A stretch of DNA of 64,000 nt from CAVDHB01 sp963608705 (GCA_963608705.1 CAVDHB010000027.1:124001-188000), one strand, 5' to 3'; shown: positions 34,061-43,282, counted from the first letter of the stretch. Numbers and translations are program-made. The notes: generated by a model not told the origin, from the letters alone.

Positions 34061-35550
34061 AAATGAGAAAATATCTTTGGGGAGTCATTACGGGACTGCT
34101 CTGTCTGCTTACCTCTTGCGAGGGAAACGTGGAGGACATGATACCCGCACAGTCTCGTCTGGTCTTTTCAATCGACCTCGACAGGATGGGAGACAAAAGC
34201 GGAATGGACAATGACAAGTTGGAAACCGAAATAGCACAGTTTACCAACCGTCCGTCAGGCGGAGGGCTACGCCAGCTTATGCAACACCCGCTGATTCTGT
34301 CCGCTTTGTGGGAAGACAAAGCCTACGGATTCACCACGGAAGACTACATCGGCATTGCCGCCAACGTGCGAAGCAGCTCCACCTTGGAGGACTTCATGAA
34401 GGCCATGTACACCCAGCACCAGGCTTCCGCCCTCGAAGAACGGGGCGGTTATAACTGGACGGTCTATAAAAACAACTGGATTATAGGCTTTGACAGCAAA
34501 CGCTTCTTGATGATGGGTCCCGTGCCACAAGGCGCACAACCCATGCTGCGGCAGAACATGCTGGCCTTGTTCAAACAAAGCAAAGACGACAGCTTCTCCG
34601 CTTCACCGGCCTTTGACAAGTTAGACAGTGAAAAAGGAGACATCCGTGTGTACGCTCCCCTGTCGAACCTGCCAGACCTCATGGGCACACAGTTCGCCCT
34701 CAACGTGCCGGAAGATGCGGACAAAGAAGATATTGACGTGTATTTGACCCTTGACTTTGAAAAGGGGAAGATACACATCGACGGGGAAAGCTCCTCGGAG
34801 AACAAAGACCTTGCCAGTCAGATGAAAACGTCCGCTCATTCACTGCCTACCGTCAAAGGTGTTTTCCTGAACCAAGCTCCTGCGAACTTCTTGGTATGGG
34901 GAAGTATGGGATTGAACGGGGACAACACCTTGAAGCAGCTGAAACAAAACAAGACCATCAGTGATTTTCTGTTAGCCATGAACGCTGGGGTGGATGCGGA
35001 CATGATCATGAAAAGTACGAAAGGTGACGCCTCTTTCAGCGTGCCTTATCTGAAAGATAACGGAGACATGGCGTTTTGCTTTCACGCCCAACTGGCAAAC
35101 ACCTCCTTTCTGAATGATGTGGATTACTGGAAACAAAGCGTGGCTAAATTAGGAAAAGGAAGCCGTATGACGGATGCGGGGAAGAACTGTTACAACCTGC
35201 GGATGCCCGACTTCAATGGACAGTTCGGCGTGAAACCAGGCAATGTATTCTACGCCACGAATGACCTCTCTTCCCTCACACTCCCCACTGGCACATCCCC
35301 CCTATTGGCTCCTTACGCTAATCAAGTGAAAGGAGCGGTGAGTTTCACACTCATCAATGTGGCCGGAGCCAGACGTATCAAAGCCTTGGCGGACGCCATC
35401 GGACTGGTGGGACGCTATGTACCGCAGATTCAGCAGTTGGTAAGCCATACGAAAATGGTCGTGATGAAGGCCACCAGCGGCAATTCCGGCACGATAGACT
35501 TCATCTCCGCAGACCCTCAACTGAACTACATACAGACTTTGATGAAATAA
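34057..35550 (+). CDS. DUF4836 lipoprotein
   Basis: A 497-residue lipoprotein: signal sequence with lipobox LLTSC (Cys at about residue 21), then a long DUF4836 region of alternating beta strands. The family is confined to Bacteroidetes and has no known function. It lies between rsmE (four-base overlap) and an ABC transporter (six-base gap), so it could be the transporter's envelope partner. That is inference from position only. Confidence 0.82.
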   Translation: MKMRKYLWGVITGLLCLLTSCEGNVEDMIPAQSRLVFSIDLDRMGDKSGMDNDKLETEIAQFTNRPSGGGLRQLMQHPLILSALWEDKAYGFTTEDYIGIAANVRSSSTLEDFMKAMYTQHQASALEERGGYNWTVYKNNWIIGFDSKRFLMMGPVPQGAQPMLRQNMLALFKQSKDDSFSASPAFDKLDSEKGDIRVYAPLSNLPDLMGTQFALNVPEDADKEDIDVYLTLDFEKGKIHIDGESSSENKDLASQMKTSAHSLPTVKGVFLNQAPANFLVWGSMGLNGDNTLKQLKQNKTISDFLLAMNAGVDADMIMKSTKGDASFSVPYLKDNGDMAFCFHAQLANTSFLNDVDYWKQSVAKLGKGSRMTDAGKNCYNLRMPDFNGQFGVKPGNVFYATNDLSSLTLPTGTSPLLAPYANQVKGAVSFTLINVAGARRIKALADAIGLVGRYVPQIQQLVSHTKMVVMKATSGNSGTIDFISADPQLNYIQTLMK

Positions 35551-35555
35551 AGACA

Positions 35556-36200
35556 ATGGACACCATCGAATTGAAAAATACCCTGCCGGAAGTGTTCGCC
35601 TCCCGAAATGACGTGCAGAGCGACATTTGGCACAAGGACATCCGCTTCGAAAAGAACAAGCTCTACTTGATAGAAGCCAACTCTGGTACGGGGAAATCTT
35701 CCCTGTGCAGCTACATCCTCGGCTACCGTACTGATTACCAGGGAATCATCTGTTTTGACAATGAGAACATCAAGCACCTCCGAATCCCGGACTGGGTGGA
35801 AGTTCGCAAGCAACACATCGCCATGCTCTTCCAGGAGCTTCGCTTGTTTCCGGAATTGACGGCCATGGAGAATGTGAGCATCAAGAACTCCCTGACGGGA
35901 TTTAGGAAGAAAAAAGAAATCAAAGAGTGGTTCGAGCGATTAGGCATAGCCCGGCAACAAGACCAGCTGGCCGGACAGATGTCTTTCGGACAACAACAGC
36001 GAGTGGCACTTATCCGTGCCTTGTGCCAACCTTTCGACTTCATCTTCGTGGACGAACCCATCAGCCATCTTGACGACGAGAACGCACGCATCATGGGCGA
36101 CATCCTCATGACGGAAGCCACCCGTCAAGGTGCGGGAGTCATCTGCACCAGTGTGGGAAAACACATAGAGTTGAACTACGATAAAGTATTCAAATTATGA
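35556..36200 (+). CDS. ABC transporter ATP-binding protein
   Basis: A 214-residue ATPase. Walker A is EANSGTGKSSLC (GTGKS), the Q-loop LFQELRLFPELTAMENV, the signature MSFGQQQRVALIRAL (SFGQQ instead of LSGGQ) and Walker B FIFVDEPISHLDDEN. The LolD/MacB/FtsE-type order suggests a type VII transporter that moves substrate or performs work within the envelope without classical import. The stop overlaps the permease start (ATGA). Confidence 0.88.
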   Translation: MDTIELKNTLPEVFASRNDVQSDIWHKDIRFEKNKLYLIEANSGTGKSSLCSYILGYRTDYQGIICFDNENIKHLRIPDWVEVRKQHIAMLFQELRLFPELTAMENVSIKNSLTGFRKKKEIKEWFERLGIARQQDQLAGQMSFGQQQRVALIRALCQPFDFIFVDEPISHLDDENARIMGDILMTEATRQGAGVICTSVGKHIELNYDKVFKL

Positions 36201-37402
36201 GATTAGTTTGGAAATTACTACGACAGCACATCAGCCTGCCTCAATTCTGCGGTTTTCTGATGGCCAATTTATTCGGCATGATGATTGTCCTCCTGGGGTT
36301 TCAGTTCTACCGGGATGTGCTGCCCGTCTTCACTTCGGAAGACAGCTTCATGAAAGACAACTACATCGTGGTACAGAAGCACATCGGCACGATGGGTTCC
36401 TTTACCGGCAACACCAACTCTTTCTCGTCCGGCGACCAGGAAGACTTGAAGGCACAGCCATTCGTGAAAAAAGCGGGTATGTTCGTCACCTCGCAGTTCA
36501 AGATGAGTGCCTCCATGGGCGTGAAAGGCTCTGAAGGAGCGGCATTCAACACGGAAATGTTCTTTGAAAGCATCCCCGACGAGTTTGTCGGTGTGGACAA
36601 GAATCAGTGGCATTTCTCTCCCGGCGACAAGGAAGTACCCATCATCATGCCCCGAAGCTATCTGAATATGTACAACTTCGGCTTCGCCCAGACACACAAC
36701 CTGCCTAAAATATCGGAAGGATTGATGAACATGATTGTCATGGACATCTTCGTGCATGGCAACGGGAGACAAGATCATTTCACAGGAAGGGTCATCGGAT
36801 TCAGCAGCCGTCTGAACACCATCGTCGTGCCGGAAGCGTTTGTGACATGGGCCAACCAGACCTATGCGCCCGGACAGCAGGGAGACCCCACCCGCATGAT
36901 TATGGAGGTGAAGAATCCCACGGACGACCATATCGCCAAATACTGCCAGAAGAAAGGGCTGGAGATAGAAGATGACAAGCTGGAAGCGGAAAAGACCACT
37001 TGGTTCTTGAAAATCATCGTGTCCATCGTGATGATTGTGGGACTGGTCATCAGCGTGCTGTCTTTCTACATTCTGATGCTGAGCATCTATCTGTTGGTGC
37101 AGAAGAACACCACCAAACTGGAGAACCTGCTGCTCATAGGCTACACACCGCAAAAGGTGGCACTACCCTATCAATTGCTGACCGTGGGACTGAACGCCGC
37201 AGTATTGCTACTCGTATGGCTTATCCTTTGGGGAGTGAGAACGTATTACATGAACCTGTTGCTCACACTCTTCCCCTCATTGGACAGCGGCAGTATGTGG
37301 CCGTCCATCCTCACTGGGCTGATACTTTTCCTGGTCGTTTCCGTACTCAACTGCCTGGTGGTGAAACGGAAAGTGATGACAATCTGGCAACATAAAGAAT
37401 AA
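36197..37402 (+). CDS. ABC transporter permease, FtsX/MacB-like
   Basis: A 401-residue membrane protein with one N-terminal segment (about 15-37), a ~220-residue periplasmic domain (about 40-265) and three C-terminal segments (about 275-298, 325-347, 368-390): the FtsX-like four-helix architecture. One permease gene suggests a homodimer. No membrane fusion protein or outer-membrane channel gene is adjacent; the DUF4836 lipoprotein is the only envelope partner in the operon. Substrate unknown. Confidence 0.85.
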   Translation: MRLVWKLLRQHISLPQFCGFLMANLFGMMIVLLGFQFYRDVLPVFTSEDSFMKDNYIVVQKHIGTMGSFTGNTNSFSSGDQEDLKAQPFVKKAGMFVTSQFKMSASMGVKGSEGAAFNTEMFFESIPDEFVGVDKNQWHFSPGDKEVPIIMPRSYLNMYNFGFAQTHNLPKISEGLMNMIVMDIFVHGNGRQDHFTGRVIGFSSRLNTIVVPEAFVTWANQTYAPGQQGDPTRMIMEVKNPTDDHIAKYCQKKGLEIEDDKLEAEKTTWFLKIIVSIVMIVGLVISVLSFYILMLSIYLLVQKNTTKLENLLLIGYTPQKVALPYQLLTVGLNAAVLLLVWLILWGVRTYYMNLLLTLFPSLDSGSMWPSILTGLILFLVVSVLNCLVVKRKVMTIWQHKE

Positions 37403-37405
37403 GCA

Positions 37406-38068
37406 ATGGACGTAAAGATAGAAGAAAGCTGGAAGAAAGTATTGGGAGCGGAGTTTGAGAAGAACTATTTCCTTGACCTCACACGCTTTGTGCGCAGCGA
37501 ATACCAGCATTACACGATATACCCACCGGGAAAGCTGATATTCAATGCGTTCAACCTTTGTCCTTTCGACAAGGTGAAAGTGGTCATCATCGGCCAAGAC
37601 CCTTATCACGAACCGGGACAGGCACAGGGGCTGTGCTTCTCGGTGAACAAGGGAGTACCCTTTCCCCCGTCTTTGGTCAATATCTTCAAAGAGATACAAA
37701 ACGACTTGGGAACACCCGTGCCGCAAGACGGCGACTTGACTCGCTGGACAAAGCAAGGAGTGTTGCTGCTGAACGCCACACTGACCGTAAGAGCGCACCA
37801 GGCAGGCAGCCACCAGCGAAGAGGTTGGGAGGAGTTTACGGACGCCGCCATACGGGCGTTGAACGAACAACGTGAACACTTGGTGTTTATTCTATGGGGA
37901 GGCTATGCCCGCAGGAAAGGGGCTATCATCGACCGAAGCAGACACCTGGTATTGGAGTCCGCCCATCCTTCTCCCCTCTCCGCTTACCACGGTTTCTTCG
38001 GCAACAAGCATTTCAGCCGCACGAACGAATACCTCGTGGCACATGGAGAGACACCGATAGAATGGTGA
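37406..38068 (+). CDS. ung: Uracil-DNA glycosylase
   Basis: A 220-residue family 1 UDG that removes uracil from DNA. Motifs: GQDPYHEPGQAQGLCFSV (catalytic Asp in DPYH), LLLNATLTV, LWGGYA and the HPSPLSAYHGFFGNKHF loop containing the conserved His. Normal length. Three bases separate it from the permease stop, so it is the last gene of the operon begun at 30321. Confidence 0.97.
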   Translation: MDVKIEESWKKVLGAEFEKNYFLDLTRFVRSEYQHYTIYPPGKLIFNAFNLCPFDKVKVVIIGQDPYHEPGQAQGLCFSVNKGVPFPPSLVNIFKEIQNDLGTPVPQDGDLTRWTKQGVLLLNATLTVRAHQAGSHQRRGWEEFTDAAIRALNEQREHLVFILWGGYARRKGAIIDRSRHLVLESAHPSPLSAYHGFFGNKHFSRTNEYLVAHGETPIEW

Positions 38069-38095
38069 GAATCATAATGTTTAATGTGTAGTGTG

Positions 38096-38186
38096 TAATG
38101 TTTAATTGACTAATCATACAACTAAATTACACATTAAGCATTAGAGTGCTCACAACTAAACATTAAACACTAACAATTAAACATTA
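38096..38186. repeat. AT-rich inverted repeat before the permease gene
   Basis: TAATGTTTAATTG (38096-38108) and CAATTAAACATTA (38174-38186) are perfect 13-base inverted arms 65 bases apart, with further related AAACATTAAACA units between them. They occupy the whole gap between ung and the nucleoside permease gene. Confidence 0.6.
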
Positions 38187-38190
38187 TACA

Positions 38191-39468
38191 ATGGACAAGG
38201 CATTGGTATTAAAGGGAAGGCTCACATTGATGAGCTTCTTGGAATTCGCCGTATGGGGTGCATACCTCACCTCCATGGGCAGTTTTCTCGTGAAAGCGGG
38301 AATGGAAACACAGATTGGATGGTTCTACGCCATACAGGGAATCGTCGCATTGTTCATGCCCGCCTTGTTGGGCATCGTGGCGGACCGCTGGATACCAGCC
38401 CAGCGACTGTTAGGACTAGCCCATCTTGCCGGTGCCGTTTTCATGGGAGCTGCCGCCTTCTATGCACAGGGAGCGGAGAAAGTGGAGATGTCCGTGTTCT
38501 TTACCCTGTACTCTTTCAGCGTGGCTTTCTATATGCCGACCCTCGGACTGGCCAACTCAGTGGCTTATTCCGCATTGACAAAAGCTGGACTGGACACGGT
38601 CAAACACTATCCCCCCATCCGGGTGTTCGGCACGGTGGGATTCATCGTGGCCATGCTCTTTGTCGATATGTCAGGCTTGCAGACCAGCTACGCACAGTTC
38701 TACGTATCCGCTGTGTTAGGACTTGTGTTTGCCGTTTATGCGCAGACGCTCCCTTCTTGTCCGGTCAGCAAGGCAGAATCCAAAAGCCTTTACCAAGCCT
38801 TGGGACTGGACGCATTCGCCTTGTTCCGCCAGAAGAAAATGGCCATATTCTTCTTGTTCTCTTTCCTTTTGGGAGTAAGTTTGCAGATCACCAACGGCTT
38901 TGCGAACCCCTTCATCATGGGATTCAAGGACATAGCGGAGTATGCGGACACCTTTGGAGCCAACCATCCCAACATGCTGATTTCCATATCCCAGATTAGT
39001 GAGACGTGCTGTATTCTCCTCATTCCCTTCTGTCTGAAACGCTTCGGCATCAAGAAAGTGATGCAGATAGCCATGTTGGCGTGGGTCTTCCGGTTCGGCC
39101 TGTTCGCCTTGGGGAATCCTGGTAGCGGGGTATGGCTTTTTATTCTGAGCATGATTGTCTACGGCGTGGCCTTCGACTTCTTCAACGTCAGTGGCTCCTT
39201 GTTTGTAGACCAAGCCACCGACCCCAAATACCGCAGTTCCGCCCAAGGTTTGTTCATCATCATGACCAACGGGTTCGGATCCACCATCGGCACTTTGGCC
39301 GCACAAGCCGTCCTCAACCACTATGTGTTCAACGGTTCGCAAGACGCCGCCACACAGATAGACGGATGGAGAATCTCATGGGCCATCTTCGCAAGCTACG
39401 CCCTCATAGTCTTCGTGCTGTTCAGCTTTGTGTTCAGACATCCGCACAAGCAGACCGCAAACTCGTAG
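38191..39468 (+). CDS. Nucleoside permease, NHS/MFS family (NupG-like)
   Basis: A 425-residue protein with twelve hydrophobic segments of the nucleoside:H+ symporter family (start MDKALVLKGRLTLMSFLEFA, then VWGAYLTSMGSFL; VFGTVGFIVAMLFVD; QISETCCILLIPFCLKRFG; QGLFIIMTNGFGSTIGTLAA). It imports nucleosides across the inner membrane. Its 3' end (CACAAGCAGACCGC..., 39445-39478) recurs exactly at 41268-41301. A strong terminator follows. Confidence 0.92.
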   Translation: MDKALVLKGRLTLMSFLEFAVWGAYLTSMGSFLVKAGMETQIGWFYAIQGIVALFMPALLGIVADRWIPAQRLLGLAHLAGAVFMGAAAFYAQGAEKVEMSVFFTLYSFSVAFYMPTLGLANSVAYSALTKAGLDTVKHYPPIRVFGTVGFIVAMLFVDMSGLQTSYAQFYVSAVLGLVFAVYAQTLPSCPVSKAESKSLYQALGLDAFALFRQKKMAIFFLFSFLLGVSLQITNGFANPFIMGFKDIAEYADTFGANHPNMLISISQISETCCILLIPFCLKRFGIKKVMQIAMLAWVFRFGLFALGNPGSGVWLFILSMIVYGVAFDFFNVSGSLFVDQATDPKYRSSAQGLFIIMTNGFGSTIGTLAAQAVLNHYVFNGSQDAATQIDGWRISWAIFASYALIVFVLFSFVFRHPHKQTANS

Positions 39469-39522
39469 GGGTGCTACAGTCGTGGAGGACATAGTAGTCC
39501 TGACTGTTACGATAACTGACAC

Positions 39523-39574
39523 AAAAAGCTCATAAGTAGAATGGAGAAAGTTCCTGCTTACTTATGAGCTTTTT
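39523..39574 (+). terminator. Terminator of the nucleoside permease gene
   Basis: AAAAAGCTCATAAGTA pairs perfectly (16 bp) with TACTTATGAGCTTTTT across a 20-base loop and ends in T residues. Confidence 0.8.
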
Positions 39575-39711
39575 GCGATTCTTCATTTATAAGAGCTGTG
39601 GAGAGGACCTATTAATCAGACTAAGAGCTTGCGCAACAAATCCACTGAATTATTTATACTGTCCACCGTAACAGTCAAGTAGAGTTTTACACAATCCTAT
39701 AAACTATTAAT

Positions 39712-39897
39712 TTATTTTAATATTCCGTAGGGATGAATGTCTAATAAATACTGTAAATTCGCAGCGCAAACTTGAATGAAAGGCTTGCAATGAGTCATGA
39801 CACGTTCAAGCGGGGGAATACACCACATTTTGCAATTCGGCTTTCCGTACAGGAAGCAGAAAGTGGTGGGACGGCTCTTCTCCTGTAAAAAAGAAAC
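39712..39897 (-). pseudogene. Possible gene remnant in the 39.5-40.2 kb gap
   Basis: The minus strand is open for 61 codons with no good start, giving text such as FCFLYGKPNCKMWCIPPLER and ending YLLDIHPYGILK before TAA. It is Cys- and aromatic-rich and could be the end of a decayed gene or chance. I see nothing else in 39575-40178. Confidence 0.25.
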
Positions 39898-40178
39898 TTA
39901 TCTCTGCGTCCCGTCTTGCAGTATTCAACTCTGGTGAGCCACTCGTGGGCAATGGCTGTCAGAAGACAAAGCTATAGGCAAGACGGAACATGAAACCATA
40001 TTTTATTTATTGGCATAAAATCAACATCAACCATTTCCGAATATCCGGGAACGGCTATGCCGCTCTGTTTTTGCCCACACGTTTTCCTGACGCAGATTCA
40101 AATCAATCCTAATATGGAGGGAGAAAGCCGAAAATCCCCTATGAAACAGAGTAGGCAAATGATTAAATTTAAGGTAAA

Positions 40179-41042
40179 ATGAAAAAGACTCCATTATTAG
40201 TGCCGATGATGATGTGCGCACTATCTTTCTGCGCATGTTCCAATGACGATGCCGAGAACGGCAATACGCTCGTAGACGGTGAGGTGTCTGTATCCAAAGT
40301 ATTCACAAACGGAGTACCCCAGAAAGCGCCAGGCATCAGCCACATCACTGTGGACAGCGAAGGTCGCGTGACATCGATGCAGACGGATGAAGGAGGAAGA
40401 GTTGAATTCACCTACGACGCAAAGACTCGTGCCGCTTCGAAGAATGTGACCATGTCTATCTACTACGATGACTATGAACCCGAAGTGTGGTACCTTACGC
40501 TGGGAAGCAACGGCTTCACCGTGAAAGCTCAAGATGCAGAAGGCTATAACTTTACGACCTATGCTTACAACCCCAACGGACAACTAACCAAGTTCACCTT
40601 GAAAGATTACAACCATACAGGCAATAAAGATATTGACATTGATTGTGAGTTGCAATTTGAATACGATACGAACGGCAACATGACAAAGGCCACTTACAAC
40701 GAAATAGAATCGCATCCTGAAACCACCGTTTATCAATTCGCCTACACTGACAGCACGCACACTACTTCAATACCCAACAAAGGTTGTATCTTCGCTACAA
40801 GCGGAGACCTTACCGATTTCTATGACAACGAGGCGGAGAGCGACCTTGTACGTTACGCAATGTATGCAGGACTTCTTGGCAAGGCGCAGACGAACCTTAT
40901 TCTGGAATACACCTACACAAGCACTGACCCCGATGGTGATTCAGAGCCTGACTATGGTAAGAAGACCTTCGATTGGCAGCTTGACGATAATGGATTTCCA
41001 TTATCTAACAACGCTTATGAATCTATGTGGAAATGGAGATAA
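40179..41042 (+). CDS. DUF4595-like lipoprotein
   Basis: A 287-residue lipoprotein with a signal sequence (MKKTPLLVPMMMCALSFCAC) and lipobox near Cys20. The body holds repeated two-stranded units of the YD/RHS kind: VEFTYDAKTRAA, YAYNPNGQLTKFTL, LQFEYDTNGNMTKATY, LEYTYTSTDPDG, matching Bacteroidetes DUF4595 proteins. It probably lies on the outer membrane surface; function unknown. It has no close partner gene and lies in an apparently inserted segment between the permease gene and a uvrD remnant. Confidence 0.75.
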   Translation: MKKTPLLVPMMMCALSFCACSNDDAENGNTLVDGEVSVSKVFTNGVPQKAPGISHITVDSEGRVTSMQTDEGGRVEFTYDAKTRAASKNVTMSIYYDDYEPEVWYLTLGSNGFTVKAQDAEGYNFTTYAYNPNGQLTKFTLKDYNHTGNKDIDIDCELQFEYDTNGNMTKATYNEIESHPETTVYQFAYTDSTHTTSIPNKGCIFATSGDLTDFYDNEAESDLVRYAMYAGLLGKAQTNLILEYTYTSTDPDGDSEPDYGKKTFDWQLDDNGFPLSNNAYESMWKWR

Positions 41043-41074
41043 AGCTTGACAGTAAACACTAATAAGACAATCCA

Positions 41075-41118
41075 AGAAGCCTGAATGAACTGAACGTACC
41101 GTTCAGTATTCAGGCTTC
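41075..41118 (+). terminator. Terminator after the DUF4595 gene
   Basis: AGAAGCCTGAAT pairs with ATTCAGGCTTCT, with an inner ACTGAACG/CGTTCAGT stem: a long two-part hairpin 33 bases after the stop. Confidence 0.8.
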
Positions 41119-41206
41119 TGATGCGTTCCGGCGGAAGCCTAATCTTCTAAGTTGCAACAGCCAGGTCCATTACCGCCATTGCCTCAAGACCAAATTTGCA
41201 ATTCCA

Positions 41207-41266
41207 CTATTCATATTCGTTTGTCGCAGGTTCCATCCTTGCAAAACGGACGAGGGCACTTTGGCC
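41207..41266 (-). pseudogene. Remnant of the uvrD 3' end
   Basis: Read on the minus strand this gives SALVRFARMEPATNEYE and a TAG stop, aligning with TLLVRFARMKPAADKS, the C-terminus of the UvrD helicase encoded at 48498-50828. At DNA level about four fifths of the bases agree over 45 positions. It is cut off exactly where a copy of the permease 3' end begins. Confidence 0.75.
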
Positions 41267-41267
41267 A

Positions 41268-41301
41268 CACAAGCAGACCGCAAACTCGTAGGGGTGCTAC
41301 A
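41268..41301 (+). pseudogene. Duplicated 3' end of the nucleoside permease gene
   Basis: Thirty-four bases identical to 39445-39478, which hold the last eight codons of the permease gene, its TAG stop and ten following bases. Same strand as the intact gene. It abuts the uvrD remnant on its left. Confidence 0.85.
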
Positions 41302-41322
41302 ATCCTTTATCATTATGATAAT

Positions 41323-41354
41323 CTTGCTCATCTGAAAATAAAGCGTTATCTTCG
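41323..41354 (+). promoter_or_regulatory. Promoter of the second AAA-ATPase gene
   Basis: CTTG (41323-41326), a 20-base spacer and TATCTTCG (41347-41354), close to the Bacteroides consensus; ATG at 41383. Confidence 0.5.
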
Positions 41355-41382
41355 CAGGAGTAACAGTAGATTAGGAGCAGTC

Positions 41383-42978
41383 ATGGAACCACAGAGACAA
41401 CGCTATCCCATAGGGATACAGACATTTGAGGAGATAAGGAAAGAAAATTATCTGTATATTGACAAGACAGCGTATGTCTACCATATGACACACGGTGATG
41501 CCTCGTATATCTTTCTCAACCGTCCACGCAGGTTCGGCAAGTCATTGCTGACTTCCACCCTCCATTGCTATTTCACAGGACGCAAAGACCTGTTCAAAGG
41601 ACTGGCCATCGAGAAACTGGAGAAAGACTGGACTGAATACCCCGTGCTGCACTTCGACATGAGTCTTGGGAAGCACATGGACAAAGAAAAACTGGATGAA
41701 TACCTGTGCTACCAACTGTCAGAAAAAGAAGCTGAATATGGAATCGCCACGCCTGTAAACGGAGTGAACAACCGCTTGACAAATCTTATCAAGACAGCTT
41801 ATCAAAAGACCGGACGCAAGGTGGTCATTCTCATTGACGAATATGACGCTCCGCTGCTGGACGTGGTGCATGAGGACAAGAACCTTCCGGCACTACGGGA
41901 CGTGATGCGCAACTTCTACAGTCCGCTCAAAGGATGCGACCCTTACTTGCGTTTCGTGTTCCTCACCAGCATCACCAAGTTCTCACAACTGAGCATTTTC
42001 AGCGAACTGAACAACATCAAGAACATCAGCATGGACGAGGAATATGCCGCCATCTGCGGCATCACCGAGGAGGAGATGCGCACCCAGATGGGGGAAGGTA
42101 TCGGACTGCTGGCGGCAAAGCTGGGACTGACAAAAGAGGAAACACTGGCAAAGCTGAAAGAGAACTATGACGGCTATCACTTCACATGGCCCTCGCCAGA
42201 CCTCTACAATCCCTACAGTCTGCTCAACGCCTTCTCTTCCCGGAAAATTGACTCCTACTGGTTCGGAAGCGGCACGCCCACCTACCTTATTGAGATGCTG
42301 CGTAAATACAAGGTGCTTCCCTCACAGATGGGCGGAAAAAAAGCCATGGCATCCGACTTCGACGCCCCTACGGAACGGCTGACGAACATCGTGCCGTTGA
42401 TGTATCAGAGCGGCTACCTTACTATCAAAGACTGCAATCCCATGTTCGGAAGATATATTCTGGACATCCCCAACAACGAGGTACGCATCGGACTGATGAA
42501 AAGTCTCGTCCCCTATTACGTCAGCCAGGACACACTGGCCACGAGCGGCACCATCATGGACATGGCCGAGGCGTTGTATGACAACGACATGGACAAGACT
42601 TTGACCTGTCTGAAAGAGTTCCTGTCCACCATACCCTACTGCGACCACACAGACTACGAAGGCCACTACCAGCAGATGCTCTACGTCATCTTCAGCCTGT
42701 TGGGAATCTATTGCGACGTGGAAGTACGCACGCCTCGTGGAAGGGTGGATATCGTGATGCGCACTCCCCATACCTTATATATAATAGAACTGAAACTTGA
42801 CAAGGACGCTGAGGTGGCTATGGGGCAGATAGACCTGAAACAATACCCCGAACGGTTCCGCCTGTATGGATTGCCCATCGTGAAGGTGGGTGTCAACTTC
42901 GACAGTGCCACACACACTTTGGGAAGCTGGAAAATCAATGAAGACGGTGAATCTGCCGGCACAGAGAAACCCGAATGA
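41383..42978 (+). CDS. AAA-ATPase-like / PD-(D/E)XK nuclease protein, second copy
   Basis: A 531-residue paralogue of the protein at 25818. The ATPase domain has NRPRRFGKSLL (Walker A-like) and LIDEYDAPLLDVV (Walker B); the C-terminal nuclease domain has GRVDIVMRTP ... LYIIELK. The open frame extends 77 codons upstream, but that part covers the promoter and the scar, so the ATG at 41383 (MEPQRQRYPIG) is taken. Identity to the first copy is only moderate, so the two arrived separately rather than by recent duplication. Repeat copy B begins two bases after the stop. Confidence 0.88.
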   Translation: MEPQRQRYPIGIQTFEEIRKENYLYIDKTAYVYHMTHGDASYIFLNRPRRFGKSLLTSTLHCYFTGRKDLFKGLAIEKLEKDWTEYPVLHFDMSLGKHMDKEKLDEYLCYQLSEKEAEYGIATPVNGVNNRLTNLIKTAYQKTGRKVVILIDEYDAPLLDVVHEDKNLPALRDVMRNFYSPLKGCDPYLRFVFLTSITKFSQLSIFSELNNIKNISMDEEYAAICGITEEEMRTQMGEGIGLLAAKLGLTKEETLAKLKENYDGYHFTWPSPDLYNPYSLLNAFSSRKIDSYWFGSGTPTYLIEMLRKYKVLPSQMGGKKAMASDFDAPTERLTNIVPLMYQSGYLTIKDCNPMFGRYILDIPNNEVRIGLMKSLVPYYVSQDTLATSGTIMDMAEALYDNDMDKTLTCLKEFLSTIPYCDHTDYEGHYQQMLYVIFSLLGIYCDVEVRTPRGRVDIVMRTPHTLYIIELKLDKDAEVAMGQIDLKQYPERFRLYGLPIVKVGVNFDSATHTLGSWKINEDGESAGTEKPE

Positions 42979-42979
42979 A

Positions 42980-43282
42980 AAATGTTCTATTTTTCGCATT
43001 TTGGTGAATGGGATGTCGAGCTCACACACCTGATTCTCAAGTCCGACTGAAAGGAATACGGGGTAAGAAAAAACCAAAAATTCACCCTTATGGAAGTCAT
43101 TTCTTACTTCTACCGTAATGGCCGCTCATTACGGTAGAAGTGAGCGTTCATTACGGTACAAGTGAGCGGCCATTTCCATACAAGTGAAAAACGACCATTT
43201 TTAAGGAGTTTTCCGTCATTTGGAGTGACAGCCCTCGAGGTGTAAGGCCACCACATTCCGATGTTCTATTTTTCGTATTTTG
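42980..43282. repeat. ~300-bp interspersed intergenic repeat, copy B
   Basis: Same organisation as copy A at 854: ATGTTCTATTTTTC at both ends (42982-42995 and 43261-43274), GGAAGTCATTTCTTACTTC near the middle, and inverted CCGTAATG units. It contains a perfect 15-bp stem (43106-43120 with 43127-43141) around a GCCGCT loop. It fills the gap between the ATPase gene and susD. Confidence 0.78.

Noticed and set aside
41152..41382. N-terminal extension of the second AAA-ATPase (77 codons)
   Set aside because: The extension runs through the uvrD/permease scar and the promoter boxes and has no similarity to the paralogue's N-terminus.
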